From Pseudomonas sp. GGS8 (GTDB taxonomy: Bacteria; Pseudomonadota; Gammaproteobacteria; Pseudomonadales; Pseudomonadaceae): a stretch of 64,000 nt of DNA. Made by a program: the position numbers and the translations under genes. The stretch spans positions 558,001-622,000 of the forward strand of contig NZ_JALJWF010000001.1 in NCBI RefSeq assembly GCF_024168645.1, read 5' to 3'. The notes below the pieces were generated by a model. That model worked only from the letters and a program-made list of their open reading frames with translations, ran no database searches and had not been told where the DNA came from. How positions within the stretch are numbered: position 1 is the first letter of the stretch; every line of letters starts with the position of its first letter. Shown piece by piece: positions 41,573 to 50,600 of the stretch.

Positions 41573-42994
41573 TCAAGACGCCGAACGCACCGCGCCTTGC
41601 GGCACATTTGTCGGTTGCAGCTTGAACACATAGAACAACACCGTCAGCAGCACCAGGAACGCGGGGCCCACATACAGCGCCACGCGGGTGTCCGGAAAGT
41701 ACGCCATCAGGCCGACCACCAGCACCAGGAAGGCCAGCGCCAGATACGAACTGACCGGGTACAGCCACATGCGATATTTCAGGCCGGCACGTTCGCTGGC
41801 ACTCAGACCTTTGCGGAACTTGAGCTGGGCCAGCAGGATCATCACCCAGGTCCAGATCGCGCCGAAGGTGGCAATCGCGGTGACCCAGACGAAGACCTTC
41901 TCCGGCACCAGATAATTAAGCAGCACGCCCAGCAACAACGCGCCGATCGACAGCAGCAACGCGCGACGGGGCACGCCGCTGTTCGACGTCTTGGCGAAAC
42001 CGGCCGGGGCCTGGCCGTTCTGCGCCAGGCTGTAGAGCATGCGCCCGGTGCTGAAGATACCGCCGTTGCAGGACGACAGCGCCGCGGTGATCACCACGAA
42101 GTTGATGATGCCGGCGGCAGTCTTGATGCCCAGACGCTCGAAGGTCATCACGAACGGGCTGCCCTGGGTGCCGATGGCGTTCCACGGGTAGATCGACAGA
42201 ATCACGAACAGGGCGCCGACATAGAACAGCAGAATCCGCCAGAACACCGAGCCGATTGCGTTGGGGATGGTTTTCTGCGGGTTCTTCGCTTCACCGGCGG
42301 TCAGGCCGATCATCTCGACGCCGAGGTAGGCGAACATCACCATTTGCAGGGACATCAACACGCCTTGCACGCCATTGGGCATGAAGCCGCCGTGCGCCCA
42401 GAGATTGGAAATCCCCAGGGCGACGCCGTCGTTGCCGAAGCCGAACGCAATCACGCCGATACCGCCGACCACCATCGCAATGATGGTGACGATTTTGATC
42501 AAGGCGAACCAGAATTCGAACTCACCGAAGGCCTTGACCGCGATCAGGTTGATGGTGCCCATGCTGATGAGCGCCGACAGCGCCCAGATCCAGCGCGGCA
42601 CATCGGGGAACCAGACGCCCATGTACACCGCCACCGCGGTGATTTCCGCGACGCAGGTCACCAGCCACAGAAACCAGTAGTTCCAACCGGTCAGAAAGCC
42701 CGCCAGAGGGCCGAGGTAATCCTGGGCATAACGACTGAACGAACCGGCGACCGGGTTGTGCACGGCCATCTCGCCGAGGGCGCGCATGATCACCAGGATC
42801 GCCAGACCGCCGATGATGTAGGAGAGCATGATGGCCGGGCCGGCCATTTCGATGGCCTTGGCCGAACCCAGGAACAGGCCGACGCCGATGCAGGCACCGA
42901 GCGCCATCAAGCGAATATGCCGTTCGCCCAGTTCGCGTTTAAGCGGGCCGCCCTGAGCGGTCTCGCCGTGAGGCAGGTGATTGCCGACTGGCAT
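41573..42994 (-). CDS. Amino acid permease (APC superfamily, ProY/AAT-like)
   Basis: A 473-residue proton-coupled amino acid importer with about twelve hydrophobic helices. Family features are LKRELGERHIRLMALGACIGVGLFLGSA at the N-terminus, IMRALGEMAVHNPVAGSFSRYA, EFEFWFALIKIVTI and VEMIGLTAGEAKNPQKTIP. These fit the AAT group that includes proline (ProY) and aromatic permeases; substrate not resolved. It is monocistronic, with an AT-rich promoter region upstream and a terminator downstream. Confidence 0.9.
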   Translation of the reverse strand: MPVGNHLPHGETAQGGPLKRELGERHIRLMALGACIGVGLFLGSAKAIEMAGPAIMLSYIIGGLAILVIMRALGEMAVHNPVAGSFSRYAQDYLGPLAGFLTGWNYWFLWLVTCVAEITAVAVYMGVWFPDVPRWIWALSALISMGTINLIAVKAFGEFEFWFALIKIVTIIAMVVGGIGVIAFGFGNDGVALGISNLWAHGGFMPNGVQGVLMSLQMVMFAYLGVEMIGLTAGEAKNPQKTIPNAIGSVFWRILLFYVGALFVILSIYPWNAIGTQGSPFVMTFERLGIKTAAGIINFVVITAALSSCNGGIFSTGRMLYSLAQNGQAPAGFAKTSNSGVPRRALLLSIGALLLGVLLNYLVPEKVFVWVTAIATFGAIWTWVMILLAQLKFRKGLSASERAGLKYRMWLYPVSSYLALAFLVLVVGLMAYFPDTRVALYVGPAFLVLLTVLFYVFKLQPTNVPQGAVRSAS

Positions 42995-43364
42995 AGGGGT
43001 GCAACCTCGTCTTGTTATTGGATGTGACCACCGAGTGTCGAAGCGCCGGCCGATAAGCCAGTGCCTGGTGAAACCGAGCCTGTTTTGTGGACAGACACGT
43101 CTTGTAGGACAAAACCTGCAAGATCAGCGGGGCGTGCAGTATAAAAAGCTAACAGCAGGTATTTTCACTATATAAAACACAATATTCAGCGATAAATAAC
43201 GGGTAATTCGCGCTATACGGAGGGGCATTACCTGGCTTACGCAGGAACATTCGCCACCGAAACGGCGCCGAGTATTGCACAGCAATGGTGCATCGTCATG
43301 CCCCTACCTAGGCAGCATTTACCTCTTCGATGCGTCTGGCTCAACCCTTTCAGACGATACCCCC
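42995..43364. promoter_or_regulatory. Gene-free AT-rich region upstream of the permease
   Basis: 370 bp without a credible gene. The stretch at 43138-43205 (tataaaaagctaac...actatataaaacacaat) is much richer in A+T than its surroundings and holds the likely permease promoter. I could not assign a specific operator. Confidence 0.45.
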
Positions 43365-43500
43365 TGTGGCGAGGGGGCTTGCCCCCGTTGGACTGCGCAG
43401 CGGTCCCAAAAACCAGTAACACTGGATTTTTTCAGACACACCGCATGTACAGGATTCACGACTGCTGCGCAGCCGAACGGGGGCAAGCCCCCTCGCCACA
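43365..43500. repeat. REPIN, left flank of the RAYT gene
   Basis: TGTGGCGAGGGGGCTTGCCC...GGACTGCGCAGCGGTCCC on the left; GACTGCTGCGCAGCCG...AAGCCCCCTCGCCACA on the right. It ends 126 bp before the transposase start. Confidence 0.92.
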
Positions 43501-43626
43501 ACAGCCCTCTCCCCGCAGTTAATCCTTCGCAAGAATCAGAATATTCACTCAATTATTACAGCCCCGATCCAGGAAGTCGGGTACTAGCCTGAGAAGCGTC
43601 GTCTACTTACGCAAGGAAGCAATGGA

Positions 43627-44085
43627 TTGCCTACTCAACCAAATTCTCATTGTCTGCGCTTTGGCAGAGCCTCCGAAAACGGCCGCGCTTACCTCATCAC
43701 CGCTGTTATTCACGAACGCCAACCCATATTTTCTGACTGGCAATTAGGACGTCTGGTGGTCGCAGAACTGCGCCGAATTCACGACGCTGGTTTAGCGGAT
43801 TCAATCGCCTGGGTTGTGATGCCTGATCATTTCCATTGGCTAATGCAGCTGCGGGACAGCAATCTGGGCAGTGTTGTCAGCTCTACCAAGTCACGCTGCA
43901 CCCTGGCAGTGAACAAAATGACCGGTCGGTGTGGTCCGCTATGGCAAAGCGGCTACCACGACCGGGCAATCCGCGATGGCGAAGAGCTTCTGCCGTTTGC
44001 TCGTTACATTGTTGCCAATCCCTTGCGCGCAGGGTTGGTCAATAAAATTGGCGATTACCCACTATGGGATGCCTGCTGGCTATAA
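43627..44085 (+). CDS. REP-associated tyrosine transposase (RAYT)
   Basis: A 152-residue Y1/HUH single-strand transposase related to IS200/IS605 TnpA. The metal-binding HUH motif is HFH in WVVMPDHFHWLMQL, and the presumed catalytic Tyr is in FARYIVANPLRAGLV. The start is probably TTG 43627, with AAGGA 9 bp upstream; the nearby ATG at 43622 is out of frame. It is flanked by inverted REPIN copies on both sides (43365-43500 and 44135-44270), the usual arrangement for an enzyme that processes REP hairpins. It is the likely source of the dispersed GGGGGCTTGCCCCC repeats in this window. Confidence 0.9.
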   Translation: MPTQPNSHCLRFGRASENGRAYLITAVIHERQPIFSDWQLGRLVVAELRRIHDAGLADSIAWVVMPDHFHWLMQLRDSNLGSVVSSTKSRCTLAVNKMTGRCGPLWQSGYHDRAIRDGEELLPFARYIVANPLRAGLVNKIGDYPLWDACWL

Positions 44086-44134
44086 CGCGGGACTCCGTGG
44101 CGAGGGAGCTTACTGTGGTGGGGGGGGGGGTTAC

Positions 44135-44270
44135 TGTGGCGAGGGGGCTTGCCCCCGTTCGGCTGCGCAGCAGTCGTGAGCCCTTTAAATGTGGCGTGTC
44201 TGAAAAATCCAGTGTTGCTGTTTTTTGGGGACTGCTGCGCAGTCCAACGGGGGCAAGCCCCCTCGCCACA
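44135..44270. repeat. REPIN, right flank of the RAYT gene
   Basis: TGTGGCGAGGGGGCTTGCCC...CGGCTGCGCAGCAGTCG and its inverted partner. A degraded half-copy (gtggcgagggagctt, about 44098-44112) and a run of 11 G (44120-44130) precede it. Confidence 0.92.
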
Positions 44271-44381
44271 ACAGCCCTTTTCCATAGGTAATCGTGCGTA
44301 TCTGATATTTGGTTGTTCACAATTTTTTCACCAACGCCAACCACCGTCTAAGCTTCAAACAAGTCCGATCAATCTGCGTGA

Positions 44382-47300
44382 ATGGATCAGTCGACTATGG
44401 GCGCTTTGTGGCAATCCGATTCGAGTGACACTGTGGTTCCGACTGAACGTGTGGATGAAGCGCCATTACCTGAAAAACCCCGTCGCTCACGGCACGGCTG
44501 GGGGGCGTTCTGGTTGCTGCTGCTGATTATCCTGATTGTCCTGGGCCTGGCCGCAGCCAAGGAAATGCGCACCTCCAAGTTTCAAGCCCGGGAAATCAGC
44601 AAATATGCCGACTCGCTGAAATATGAACTGCAACCCGGCCCCAGCGATGCGATTCGCTACCCTGGCGAAGGCCCGTTCGATCAGCGTCTGGGTTACAGCG
44701 CCCTGAATGAATTTCTTCCGCGGCTGCTCAAACGCGATTACGTGATAGCGGCGCAAACCCGCTTTTCACCTGCCCTGATGAAGTACAGCGACAAGGGCTT
44801 TTTCATACCCTATACCGAGAAAATCCAGGCCGGGCTGTCGATCACCGATTGCCGCGTGGCCCCGCTGTACCAGTTCAAGTACCCCCAGCAACTTTATTCA
44901 AGCTTTGCCGCGATCCCTCCGGTGGTGGTCAACAGTTTGCTGTTCGTCGAAAACCGCTTCTTGCTCGACCCCCATCAGCCCCTGGCCAACCCCGCCGTGG
45001 ACTGGCCGCGGTTCGGCATGGCGGCGTGGTCCCAGGTGGCCAAACTATTGCGCCTGCCCGGCCAGTCGGCGGGCGGCAGTACGTTGGCGACACAGCTTGA
45101 GAAATATCGACACTCACCCGAGGGCTTGACGGTGTCGGGCGCGGAAAAAATCCGCCAAATGATTTCCGCCAGCGTGCGGGCCTATCAGCCGGGGCCGGAT
45201 ACCCTCCAGGTGCGACAAAATGTAATTCGCGATTACCTCAACAGTGTTCCGCTGTCCGCGGTGCCGGGCCACGGTGAAGTGCACGGCATGGCCGAAGGTT
45301 TGCGTGTGTGGTACGGCGCCGACTTCAACAAAGCCAACGAACGGCTGGCCAGCACCGACACCGATCAGAAAAGCCTGGCGGAAAAAGGCCTGGCCCTGCG
45401 TGAAGTATTGTCACTGATGATTGCCCAGCGCCGCCCTTCCCATTACCTGACCAAGGGCCGTGATGAATTGGCCAGTCTGACCGACAGCCATATTCGCCTG
45501 CTGTCACAAAATGGCGTGATCGATGCGCCGCTCGCGGCAGCGGCACTGGCCAGCAAGGTGACCTATCGCGACTGGCAGATGCAGCCCACCATTCAACCGA
45601 TCGAAACCAACAAAGGCATCAGTGTCGCGCGCAGTCGTCTGGGCAGTTTGCTCAATCGTCCGCTGTATGACCTCGACCGCCTCGACCTTTCCGCCACCAG
45701 CACCCTGCAAGGCGAGCTGCAAACCCAGGCCACCGCCTACCTCAAGCATCTGGCCGACCCGGCTTATGCGGCGGAAATCGGCCTGATCGGCGAACGCCTG
45801 CTCACCCCCACCAGCACCGCCCAGGTACGCTACAGCTTCACGCTGTTCGAACTGACCCCCGACGGCTCGCGGGTACGGGTGCAAACCGACAGCACTGACC
45901 AGCCGTTCGACATCAATGAAGGCAGCAAGCTGGAACTGGGCTCCACCGCCAAAATGCGCGTGCTCACCACCTACCTGCAGATCATCTCCGAATTGCACGA
46001 TCGCTACGCAGCCATGAGCGTTGCCGAACTGAAGAAAACCGAAGTCGCCGAACAGGATCGCCTGAGCAGCTGGGCCGTCGATTACATGATTCAGAACACC
46101 GACCGCAGCCTGCCAAAAATGCTCGGCGCCGCGCTGGATCGCAAATATTCCGCCAGCCCCGGCGAAGCCTTTTTCACCGGTGGCGGGCTGCACACGTTCG
46201 TTAACTTCCGCAAGGAAGACAACGGCCGCATGCCGACCCTGCGCGATGCCATTCGTGAGTCGATCAACCTGCCGTTCATCCGGCTGATGCGCGACTTGGT
46301 GCGCTACAGCACCTACGCCGGCCCCAACAGCAGCGCCGAATTGCTCAAGGACGACCGCGACCCGCGGCGTCAGGAATACCTGGCCCAGTTCGCCGACCGC
46401 GAAGGCACCGCATTCCTGTTGCGGTTCTGGAAGAAGTACCAGAACAAAGACACCCAGACGCGCCTCGAAACCTTCCTCGACAGCATGCACCCGACACCGA
46501 TCCGCATGGCGGCCGTGCATCGTTACCTGTTCCCGCAGGCCGACCAGGAGAGCTTCAACACCTTCGTGCGCTCACACCTCAAGGGCGCCAAGCTCACGGA
46601 AAAGCTCACCGACGAACGCCTCGAACGCCTGTACCTGAGTTACGGCCCGGGCAGCTACGACCTGCCGGATCAGGGCTTCATCGCCAAGGTCCACCCGCTG
46701 GATCTGTGGCTGATGGGCTACTTGCTGAACAACCCCGACGCCAAGTTCAGCCAGATCGTCAAAGCCAGCGAATTCGAACGCCAGGAGGTTTACAGCTGGC
46801 TGTTCAAAAGCAAACACAAGGGCGCCCGTGACAGCCGCATCCGCACGATGCTGGAGATCGAGGCGTTCCTCGACATTCATCAACGCTGGCAGAAAGTCGG
46901 CTATCCGTTCGACCACCTGGTGCCCTCGCTGGCCACCGCCATTGGCAGCTCCGGTGACCGCCCCGCCGCGCTGGCGGAGCTGATCGGCACCATCCTCAAC
47001 GACGGCGTACGCCTGCCGACGCTGCGTATCGACAGCCTGCACTTCGCGGCCGGTACGCCCTATGAAACCCAACTGATCAACAATCCGGTCGTCGGCAAAC
47101 GCGTGATGCCTTCCGAGGTGGCAACCGCCATGCGCGAGGCCTTGTCGCAAGTGGTGGATGCCGGCACGGCCAAACGCGTGGCAGGCAGTTTCAAACTGGC
47201 CAACGGCACCCCGTTGGCCATGGGCGGTAAAACCGGGACCGGCGACAACCGCATCGAAGCCATTGGGCCAGGTGGCCGGATTCTGAGCTCGAAATCGATC

Positions 47301-47507
47301 AACCGCACCGCAACGTTCGTGTTCTACATCGGCGATAACCATTTCGGCACCTTGACCGCCTACGTGCCGGGGCGCACGGCCGAAGCCTTCAAATTTACCT
47401 CGGCGTTGCCGGTGCAAGTGCTCAAGGGCATGGCACCGATTCTGATGCCTTACCTGCAACCGGGGAACCATACGGGATGCCTGCCTGTTGAAGTCACCCG
47501 ACGCTGA
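44382..47507 (+). CDS. Atypical class A penicillin-binding protein (GT51 + transpeptidase)
   Basis: A 1041-residue inner-membrane protein with its active domains in the periplasm. One N-terminal anchor helix (about 41-58) is followed by a GT51-like domain (about 170-320). In it Glu190 is kept but ED is EN, GGSTITQQ reads GGSTLATQ (231-238), and the second catalytic Glu of RKxxE appears as Gln259 (EKIRQM). The transpeptidase domain has STAK (521-524), an SxN motif in RESINLPF and GGKTGTGD near the C-terminus. The transpeptidase looks intact and the glycosyltransferase questionable. No clear ribosome site; ATG 44397 is an alternative start. Confidence 0.85.
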   Translation: MDQSTMGALWQSDSSDTVVPTERVDEAPLPEKPRRSRHGWGAFWLLLLIILIVLGLAAAKEMRTSKFQAREISKYADSLKYELQPGPSDAIRYPGEGPFDQRLGYSALNEFLPRLLKRDYVIAAQTRFSPALMKYSDKGFFIPYTEKIQAGLSITDCRVAPLYQFKYPQQLYSSFAAIPPVVVNSLLFVENRFLLDPHQPLANPAVDWPRFGMAAWSQVAKLLRLPGQSAGGSTLATQLEKYRHSPEGLTVSGAEKIRQMISASVRAYQPGPDTLQVRQNVIRDYLNSVPLSAVPGHGEVHGMAEGLRVWYGADFNKANERLASTDTDQKSLAEKGLALREVLSLMIAQRRPSHYLTKGRDELASLTDSHIRLLSQNGVIDAPLAAAALASKVTYRDWQMQPTIQPIETNKGISVARSRLGSLLNRPLYDLDRLDLSATSTLQGELQTQATAYLKHLADPAYAAEIGLIGERLLTPTSTAQVRYSFTLFELTPDGSRVRVQTDSTDQPFDINEGSKLELGSTAKMRVLTTYLQIISELHDRYAAMSVAELKKTEVAEQDRLSSWAVDYMIQNTDRSLPKMLGAALDRKYSASPGEAFFTGGGLHTFVNFRKEDNGRMPTLRDAIRESINLPFIRLMRDLVRYSTYAGPNSSAELLKDDRDPRRQEYLAQFADREGTAFLLRFWKKYQNKDTQTRLETFLDSMHPTPIRMAAVHRYLFPQADQESFNTFVRSHLKGAKLTEKLTDERLERLYLSYGPGSYDLPDQGFIAKVHPLDLWLMGYLLNNPDAKFSQIVKASEFERQEVYSWLFKSKHKGARDSRIRTMLEIEAFLDIHQRWQKVGYPFDHLVPSLATAIGSSGDRPAALAELIGTILNDGVRLPTLRIDSLHFAAGTPYETQLINNPVVGKRVMPSEVATAMREALSQVVDAGTAKRVAGSFKLANGTPLAMGGKTGTGDNRIEAIGPGGRILSSKSINRTATFVFYIGDNHFGTLTAYVPGRTAEAFKFTSALPVQVLKGMAPILMPYLQPGNHTGCLPVEVTRR

Positions 47508-47657
47508 TCGCGGGTGGTAATTAATTATTTTCGGCATTGATAATTCCAATGTTTCATGAGTGCAAACACTTGGTAAGCAGCAGTAATTCAGACTTTTACT
47601 TTGTGCTTTGGGAGTTAGGCTGGTAACTCCAATAAATGCTCAAGGTTTATTAAAAGC
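47508..47657. promoter_or_regulatory. AT-rich region before the NEL-domain gene
   Basis: 150 bp without a gene, noticeably AT-rich (taattaattattttcgg..., ttattaaaagc). It is the presumed promoter of the large effector-like gene; no type III (hrp) box was recognised. Confidence 0.4.
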
Positions 47658-50600
47658 ATGTCTTATTTACAAGGAAGTATCTCTGTTCCCCATGCACCGC
47701 CAGCAGGCGACAATAAAGGTCGCCACTACGATTTCATCAAGAGTCGAATCCCTCCTGTTTTCAAGGGGGCTTCACTGCAAAGGGTTCGGGAGCTGAGCCT
47801 TACAAAAACAGCTTCTGCGCAATGGATAAAGACCGCCACAGACTTCGATCACACGCTGTTACAAGAGGCCAACCTTAAACTCTGGTCCACTCAAAACAAG
47901 GTTGACCGGCTTATTGATAAGTTACAAAACATTTATGAATTCGCCGCTCCCTTACTCACCAATGCCCTGATAAAGAAATTCGGTGTCGATGTCGATGTAA
48001 GAACAACTTACTTACATCTTTATTTACCCAAGGAACGCCCCTGGTATGCCATCGACATTTCCGGCGGCGTTGTCACCCGAACAGTCTCGCTGCTGGACGC
48101 CGCCTTACATAACTTCGCACGAAACGAAACCTGCGAATCAGGCTCGGACCTCATCAGTCAGCCCGATGCGCGCGGGCACTACGATATCCAGCCAATCAAA
48201 CACAAAATGTCCATCGCCCAGTTCCAGACGCTGTGTCGCGAGCTGGACATTGGCGCCCGCTATACGCGATACCTTGAAGAACAGTTACTGCCCAGCGATG
48301 CCGTCGCGAAGCGTTTTCTGCAACTCAACATCGCTGAGAGCGAGCGAATCGCCTTCAAAGCGGCCGCTCAACAAGCGGTGATGACCGGCGACATCGACGC
48401 CGACGCCCGCGATCTGATCCTGAAGATGCTCGATGGCCAGCGCAGCCTTACCCGTCAGGGCCGAGTGATGGACTTCGCTGAATTGTCCATCATGGACAGC
48501 CAGTTGACCGGGATCGTGCTGATTACACCGGACCTGGAGCGAACCCGCGATGTCGTACCGATATTTGCTTACGTCCCGCAAGACCCAGAGCATCCACTGA
48601 AAGAGTACCCGTCGACCATCGCGTTCATGAATGAACTGACTCGCCAGCTGCGTGATGACGCTGTCATATCGTCTACTGGAATGACTTATCGCCAGTACTT
48701 CAGCCGGTTCGTAAACCACGCCGAGCGCGGGCATTTTTTCGGCGGGTTGGCGCAACGCCTGTTCGAGGTTAAATGGCATCAAAAAGAGCCACTGGACCAA
48801 CGCCCGAGCTGGCGGGAAGAGCCGGTCAACACCCCCAATCTGCACTTCAGCGCCGCACCTATCCGCGGTGAGTTGTGGGAGCACCTCTATCAGCAGAAGC
48901 TGAACAAGATCCTCAATGATGCGCGGCATATCGCGGTGTCCACCGCCGATACCGATCGCAATGCCCGATGGGCCTGGTGGGAGAACTTCAAGAAAATCGT
49001 CTCGGACATCTTCAATGTCGCGCTGATGGTCGTCACGCCTTTCGTGCCGGGGTTGGGGGAATTGATGATGGCCTACACCGCCTATCAGATGGTCAGCGAT
49101 GTCATCGAAGGCATCGTCGACATGACGTTGGGGCTATGGACCGAATTCGCCGAGCATATCGTCGGCGTGGTGACGGATGTCATTCAATTGGCGGCGTTTG
49201 CGGCCGGCGTGAAGATTGGCGAGGTCGCACGCCTCAAACTTTCACCGCTGATCGAAGGCATGAAACCGGTGGAACTGCCCAATGGCCAACAACGCCTGTG
49301 GCATCCCGACCTCAAGCCCTATGAGCAGCCAAACGTCAAGTTGCCAGCCAACTCCACGCCTGACGCATTGGGTCTGCATACCCACCAAGGTCAAAAGATT
49401 CTGCCGCTGGAGAAAAAACATTACGCCGTGCAAAAAGACCCGAAGACGGGCAGCTATCGTGTCAAACACCCCCATCGCGGCGAGGCTTATTTACCCGAGC
49501 TGAAACACAACGGCTTCGGCGCCTGGACACATGAAGCGGAAAACCCGCGAGGCTGGGACCACCCGACGCTGATGCGGCGTCTCGGTCACCGCGTCGACGG
49601 TTTCAACGATGCGCAACTGGAGCAAATTCGCATTGCCAGTGGCACCGAAGCGGCTGCATTACGCCAAATGTACGTTGAAAACACCGCACCACCCCCGTTG
49701 CTCACCGACGGCCTTGATCGCGCAGACATTCAGCAGCAAACCGAGCAGGCTATTCATAATATTCGCTCCGGATTGCCCATCGATACCGCTGCTTACTGGT
49801 TCGAGCCGCTGGCGACTTACCTTGAAGGCTGGCCCTCGGACAAGGCCCTGAGCGTTTACGCAAACGCCGACCTGACAGGCCGGTTCCGCACCTACGGTAA
49901 TACTCTGGCGAGCGACGAACAGACGCTCGCCACCAGTCTGTCCCGTCTCATGCAGGGTGACCTGCCACAGCAACTCATCGAGTTTCTGAGCGAAGAAGAA
50001 CTTCAAGCGCTGCTCGGCCCGGGTATCGCCAAGGAAGAACAGCTCCAGGCGCTGCGCAATCAACTGGCTGACGAGGCAGACCGCCTCAGACCCGATATCT
50101 TCAATCAGCGCTATCAAGCCGCACAAGCGAGCGCCAACCCGCAGGTCCAACAGCTGCGCGACGTGGCACCAGAGCTACCGACCCGAGCGGCAACGGTACT
50201 GCTCAACAGTGCCAACGGTGCTGAACTCGAACGCATGACACAGAACAGACGCCTGCCGCTGAACCTGAAAAACCAGGCGCGTGAAACGGCCTTCGAAACC
50301 CGGGCCAACCACGCCTATGAAGGTTTCAACGATGAGGCGCGCTGGGTGCCAGAGACCGAGCGACTGGTGCTGAACGCGCTCAGGATTCACACCGACGCCT
50401 TCGGCGATTTGCGTATCGATGTTCGTCAGGGCACCGACATCGGGCCGCTGCGATGCAGCGTGGGTGCAGAAGACGCTTCGGTCATCCGGGTATTGATCAA
50501 GGATGACGGCGCACGGTACGAAGTGTGGGACGCCGACAACCACAAATTGCATGAAGCCGACGACTTCTACGAATCGGTACTCAATGCCCTGCCTGCCAGT

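Noticed and set aside
41426..43027. 533-codon plus-strand frame opposite the amino acid permease
   Set aside because: The permease has all membrane segments and family motifs; the opposite frame is Arg/His/Gln-rich noise that also reads through a REPIN and the permease terminator.
43622..43626. ATG at 43622 as the RAYT start
   Set aside because: It is out of frame with the HUH transposase; the in-frame TTG at 43627 has a better-spaced AAGGA.
44120..44130. Run of 11 G as a phase-variation tract
   Set aside because: It lies between genes, adjacent to REP debris, and is not in a coding region or between recognisable promoter elements; assembly error is as likely.
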